A DNA stretch of 45,746 bases from Acidobacteriaceae bacterium (lineage in GTDB: Bacteria > Acidobacteriota > Terriglobia > Terriglobales > Acidobacteriaceae): positions 2,253-47,998 of the forward strand of contig PMHV01000027.1 in NCBI GenBank assembly GCA_003156805.1, given 5' to 3'. The position numbers and the translations under genes were made by a program. This document shows positions 42,780-45,746 of the stretch, piece by piece (within the stretch, counting starts at the first letter, position 1; every line of letters begins with the position of its first letter). Under the pieces are notes generated by a model. That model was given only the letters and a program-made list of their open reading frames with translations, was not told the origin of the DNA and searched no databases.

Positions 42780-43688
42780 ATGGCGAACAGAGAGCACAAA
42801 ATTGTCGGTCTGGGCGAACTGCTCTGGGATTTGCTGCCGCGAGGCAAGCAACTCGGCGGAGCGCCTGCGAATTTCGCCTACATCACGAACCTGCTCGGGG
42901 ATGAGGGGATCGCGGCCAGCCGCGTCGGCAGCGATTTGCTGGGAGCTGAAGCACTGCAGTGCTTGCGGCACCTCGGTCTCACCACTGCATGCATCCAGAC
43001 GGACTCGATTCATTCCACAGGAACCGTGAAAGTTGAAATCGACAGCGGCGGTCAACCGCGCTTTGAAGTTTCCAGTTTGGTGGCATGGGACTTCCTGGAG
43101 TGGACTCCGGAGTGGCAAGAGTTAGCGGAGCACACCCAGGCGGTCTGCTTCGGATCGCTGGCGCAGCGGTCGGAGCCAAGCCGGTCGACGATCCGCAAAT
43201 TTCTGCACGCAACCGGCCACGAAGCGGTGCGCATTTTCGACGTGAATTTGAGGCAGACCTTCTACACCGCGGAAATCCTTGCCGCATCGATGAATCTTGC
43301 GACCATCGTCAAGTTGAATCATGAAGAACTTCCGCGGCTCATGCACATGCTGGCACGGCCGCATCAAGATGAGGAAGGTTCAGCCCGATGTTTACTCTCT
43401 CTTTATGATCTAGAACTGGTTTGCGTCACGCGGGGAAACGGTGGCAGCCTTCTCGTTTCCAAGGACGAATCCAGTGCCCACTCCGGTTTTCGAGTGAAGG
43501 TGGCTGACACGGTCGGCGCCGGGGATGCGTTCACAGCCGCTCTGGTTCACGAATTTCTGCGCGGCGCATCGCTTGATCGGATCAATGAGACCGCCAACCG
43601 CGTGGGGGCCTGGGTCGCAAGCGAGGTTGGGGCAACGCCAATGCTAAACACGGGCGGATTGGAAGCAACTCTATCGCGGGTGGGCTAG
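42780..43688 (+). CDS. PfkB-family sugar kinase (fructokinase-like)
   Basis: Cytosolic ribokinase-fold kinase of 302 residues. The N-terminal VGLGELLWDLLPRGKQLGGAPANFA (substrate Asp and GG hinge, 9-33) is typical of fructokinases. The C-terminal signature DTVGAGDAFTAAL contains the anion-hole GAGD with catalytic base D249. FDVNLRQTFYT and VKLNHEELPRL are the other family segments. Substrate is most likely fructose or a related ketose/hexose; sequence alone does not prove it. It starts 15 bases after the TPR gene and so is probably read with it, and its stop is 12 bases from the convergent trehalase stop. Confidence 0.9.
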   Translation: MANREHKIVGLGELLWDLLPRGKQLGGAPANFAYITNLLGDEGIAASRVGSDLLGAEALQCLRHLGLTTACIQTDSIHSTGTVKVEIDSGGQPRFEVSSLVAWDFLEWTPEWQELAEHTQAVCFGSLAQRSEPSRSTIRKFLHATGHEAVRIFDVNLRQTFYTAEILAASMNLATIVKLNHEELPRLMHMLARPHQDEEGSARCLLSLYDLELVCVTRGNGGSLLVSKDESSAHSGFRVKVADTVGAGDAFTAALVHEFLRGASLDRINETANRVGAWVASEVGATPMLNTGGLEATLSRVG

Positions 43689-43700
43689 CGCCTGCTCCTC

Positions 43701-45449
43701 TCATTTTGGGACGGGCGGCAGCGGTACAGTCTGTTCTGTCTCCAAGCGTTCCACCATCTCCTTGGGCAAGCCATGCAGTAATTCCAAAAACGCCGCGTTG
43801 GTCCAGCCAAAGCCAACCACGTTTATCTGGTAGCCAAGGTCCACGTGAGACTCGGAGGAACGGGTTACGACATTATATTTTTCCCGGATGTTACCGTCGC
43901 GGCGAAAGTTTTCCGCAACCATCGACAGGAATTCATACGAAACTCGATCCGCATCCGCGTTATAGCCGTAACGCCGTAAGCCTTCGATGGCCAGCATTTC
44001 GATGTTTCCCCAGCCATACGGCAGATCCCATTGCGCGCCGGTGTCCTCGGTGCTCATCGGCAGCCCGCCCGGCTTCTCGAAGACCGGTAACTTCTCGACA
44101 ACAGCCTTCGCCTGCTCCGGTGTCGCAAGCCCCGCCCATAGCGGATAAAAGGTTGTGGCATAGAGATATGTGGAACGCTCCGCAGTTTGAAAGTTGTAGT
44201 CGAAAAAAAGACCAGCCTTTTCGTCCCAGAGGTAGCGCGCGATCAGCTTCTTGCGTTCTTCTGCGCGCTTACTCCAGTTTTCGGCCTCGGTCGTGTGGCC
44301 GAGCCAGAGGCTGATCTGCTCCATATCCTTCTCGGTCTTGTAGAGCAGGCTATTGAGACATACCGGCGCGTAATGGTGAGTGCCTGCGCCGAAAGGTCCG
44401 AAGCGGAAGGTCACGTCGAATCCCGACTCCCGCATAGAACGGTCGCCTTTGTAGTAATCGGCGCTCAATCTGAATTCGCGGCGCTGTTCGCACGCAGGCC
44501 CAGCCACTGTGTTGGAGACGTCACAAACCTGCAGCGAATAAGCAGATCCTGCAACCCTTTGCATGCCTCCCGGAAAGCTCGGCAGAATGTAGTTGTCGGC
44601 CTGCGCCGGATGAAAAAACAAATATGCCGCCACTTTTCGGTAGAAGCCGGTTTCGTCTTGAACGGCTTCGGGCGGCGGTCCTTCGCCGAAATCGTAGTAG
44701 CGCGACAAACCGGTATCGCCGGCCAGATGCGGGTCACGGTTCCACATATCGTAGTCTTTGTCGAGATCGGCATAGGCTTTGGCCAGCCAGGCTGGATCCG
44801 CCTGGCCAGACTTCCTCAGCGCGCCGTAGACGTCGACGAACATCGAGCTCAGAAATGGAGGCTGCGACCGAGTCAGGTAGTAAGATCGGTTGGCATTGAG
44901 CATCGCGCCATAGTGCTCGACTTCAAAAAAAAAGTTGTCCACCATCCCCCGTGCCAGCTCAACCCGCCCAGCGCGCAGCAGTCCACGAATAATGAAGTAG
45001 CTATCCCAACCGTACATCTCATTGAAACGGCCGCCAGGCACGACGTACTTGTTTTCGAGATACAGCAAGCCGTGGGTCTGGATCTTGCTGGTATCGATTT
45101 CTCCGAGATGATGAATCTCGATGGGCAGGTGCTCAATCCGGACGTTGCAGTTGCTTGCCAGTTTCCGCACTGCGGCCGGCTCGGCAAAGCCGGCCGGCAG
45201 GTATAGGACTGGGGCGACTTTCATCTTGGGGTCAACGATGCTCTGGCAATCTGTTACCGAGCGGGTCAGCGTATCCCAGCCCGAGGAGATGTAGTCGAGA
45301 ATCGGCTTCAGGCCCGCAGCCGGGACAACGCTATTGGACGAGGATGCGGGAGTTTGAGCAACGCTTGCTGAGCACATTGCATACAGGAAGAAGCAGCGCG
45401 CAAAAGGAAGCGCAAGCCGCCGAAAGGATTTCCGATACGATGTTTTCAT
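43701..45449 (-). CDS. treA: Secreted GH37 trehalase
   Basis: Exported enzyme splitting alpha,alpha-trehalose into two glucoses. The 582-residue chain has a signal peptide (core PFARCFFLYAMCSASVA) and the (alpha/alpha)6 barrel of GH37. Signature 1 is PGGRFNEMYGWDSY (138-151), signature 2 is QWDLPYGW (473-480, with GN following instead of the usual AP). The catalytic acid is likely D345 in ESGFDVTFRF and the base E523 in IREKYN. The ESGFD variant replaces the commoner ESGWD. It lies alone on the minus strand, convergent with the sugar kinase; no Shine-Dalgarno is visible before the ATG. The 165-base gap upstream (45450-45614) is shared with the divergent gene at the window edge. Confidence 0.95.
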   Translation of the reverse strand: MKTSYRKSFRRLALPFARCFFLYAMCSASVAQTPASSSNSVVPAAGLKPILDYISSGWDTLTRSVTDCQSIVDPKMKVAPVLYLPAGFAEPAAVRKLASNCNVRIEHLPIEIHHLGEIDTSKIQTHGLLYLENKYVVPGGRFNEMYGWDSYFIIRGLLRAGRVELARGMVDNFFFEVEHYGAMLNANRSYYLTRSQPPFLSSMFVDVYGALRKSGQADPAWLAKAYADLDKDYDMWNRDPHLAGDTGLSRYYDFGEGPPPEAVQDETGFYRKVAAYLFFHPAQADNYILPSFPGGMQRVAGSAYSLQVCDVSNTVAGPACEQRREFRLSADYYKGDRSMRESGFDVTFRFGPFGAGTHHYAPVCLNSLLYKTEKDMEQISLWLGHTTEAENWSKRAEERKKLIARYLWDEKAGLFFDYNFQTAERSTYLYATTFYPLWAGLATPEQAKAVVEKLPVFEKPGGLPMSTEDTGAQWDLPYGWGNIEMLAIEGLRRYGYNADADRVSYEFLSMVAENFRRDGNIREKYNVVTRSSESHVDLGYQINVVGFGWTNAAFLELLHGLPKEMVERLETEQTVPLPPVPK

Positions 45450-45614
45450 GGGTGTGGAAAACTGAGCTGCGTAATCTTAAATGACACGCTAAGTCCTGCA
45501 AAATGAATTCGATGGAGGTGGAGAGGTAATCGAAAAATCTCCGTTTGGCGCTCCGGCTCACTGCATTCTTGAGTTATTCTATGTGGTTTGACTGCTGCTT
45601 GAGAGAGGCGCTGA

Positions 45615-45746
45615 GTGATTCGATCTTATTGCGTTTTGGCAGTGTTCGCCTGTATCTTCGTTTCGGTCCGGCCGGTTCACGCGCAGGTTCCGGAAAACGT
45701 ATTCCAGGAGCTGCACTGGCGAATGATCGGACCGTTTCGTGGCGGG
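45615..45746 (+). CDS. Secreted BNR/sortilin-like repeat protein, 3' end cut by the window
   Basis: Only 44 codons are visible. GAGAGG precedes a GTG start at 45615. The product has a signal peptide (core CVLAVFACIFVSV, cut near VHAQV) and then reads LHWRMIGPFRGG, the opening typical of the large exported BNR/VPS10-like propeller proteins (glycosidase-like, YVTN/WD40-type) common in Acidobacteriota, whose first blade begins W-R-x-I-G-P-F-R-G-G. The rest of the gene lies beyond the window, so the family call rests on one motif plus the signal peptide. Confidence 0.75.
   Translation, partial: MIRSYCVLAVFACIFVSVRPVHAQVPENVFQELHWRMIGPFRGG

Noticed and set aside
44187..45206. 339-codon plus-strand frame
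   Set aside because: Antisense shadow of the GH37 trehalase, which carries both family signatures.

Overview
The window looks like a chromosomal segment of a soil-type acidobacterium (Acidobacteriota, Terriglobia-like). The evidence is GC-rich coding DNA, an Oar-type TonB-dependent receptor with an N-terminal carboxypeptidase-regulatory domain, CRTAC1 (FG-GAP plus ASPIC/UnbV) proteins, many TPR proteins, a membrane-tethered winged-helix regulator and many secreted glycosidases. The taxonomic placement is inference. No rRNA, tRNA, CRISPR array, transposase, integrase or phage gene was seen.

Layout. 1-3.6 kb: 3' part of pyruvate kinase, a small unknown protein, an alpha/beta hydrolase, a YjbR/MmcQ protein and a rhomboid protease. 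3.6-9.1 kb: a secreted M28 zinc peptidase, a LysW-like zinc ribbon coupled to small secreted proteins, an unknown coupled pair (secreted Cys/Pro protein plus membrane coiled-coil protein) and LemA. 9.1-11.7 kb: two tandem sugar-type MFS transporters. 11.9-18.3 kb: a gapless arginine operon argR-argC-argB-argF-argG-argH-argA(short) on the minus strand, behind a well-formed ARG-box operator. 18.5-20.8 kb: glpF-glpK, divergent from argR. 20.8-25.2 kb: secreted GH13 alpha-glucosidase and a secreted six-hairpin (debranching-like) glycosidase. 25.3-29.2 kb: two CRTAC1 paralogues tail to tail around a 341-bp repeat-like spacer. 29.3-32.1 kb: secreted GH130 enzyme and a long TPR protein. 32.1-43.7 kb: membrane winged-helix regulator divergent from the Oar receptor, then a heptahaem cytochrome-TPR, a redoxin, a cytochrome c/copper monooxygenase/TPR fusion, a TPR protein and a PfkB kinase. 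43.7-45.7 kb: secreted GH37 trehalase and the first 44 codons of a secreted BNR/sortilin-like protein.

How the parts fit. The arginine operon supplies N-acetylglutamate synthase (short GNAT form), kinase, reductase, carbamoyltransferase, argininosuccinate synthase and lyase under its own ArgR; acetylornithine aminotransferase and deacetylase/ArgJ must lie elsewhere. Trehalase, alpha-glucosidase, debranching-like enzyme, GH130, sugar transporters, fructokinase-like kinase, glycerol uptake/kinase and pyruvate kinase point to glycan and sugar scavenging feeding glycolysis.

The best candidate for an undescribed system is 32.1-42.8 kb: an outer-membrane receptor with a divergent membrane-tethered transcription factor, followed by an envelope redox module in which TPR domains are fused to a heptahaem cytochrome and to a cytochrome/copper-monooxygenase protein with all expected copper ligands. 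A surface oxidative system serving the receptor is an inference, not shown by sequence alone.
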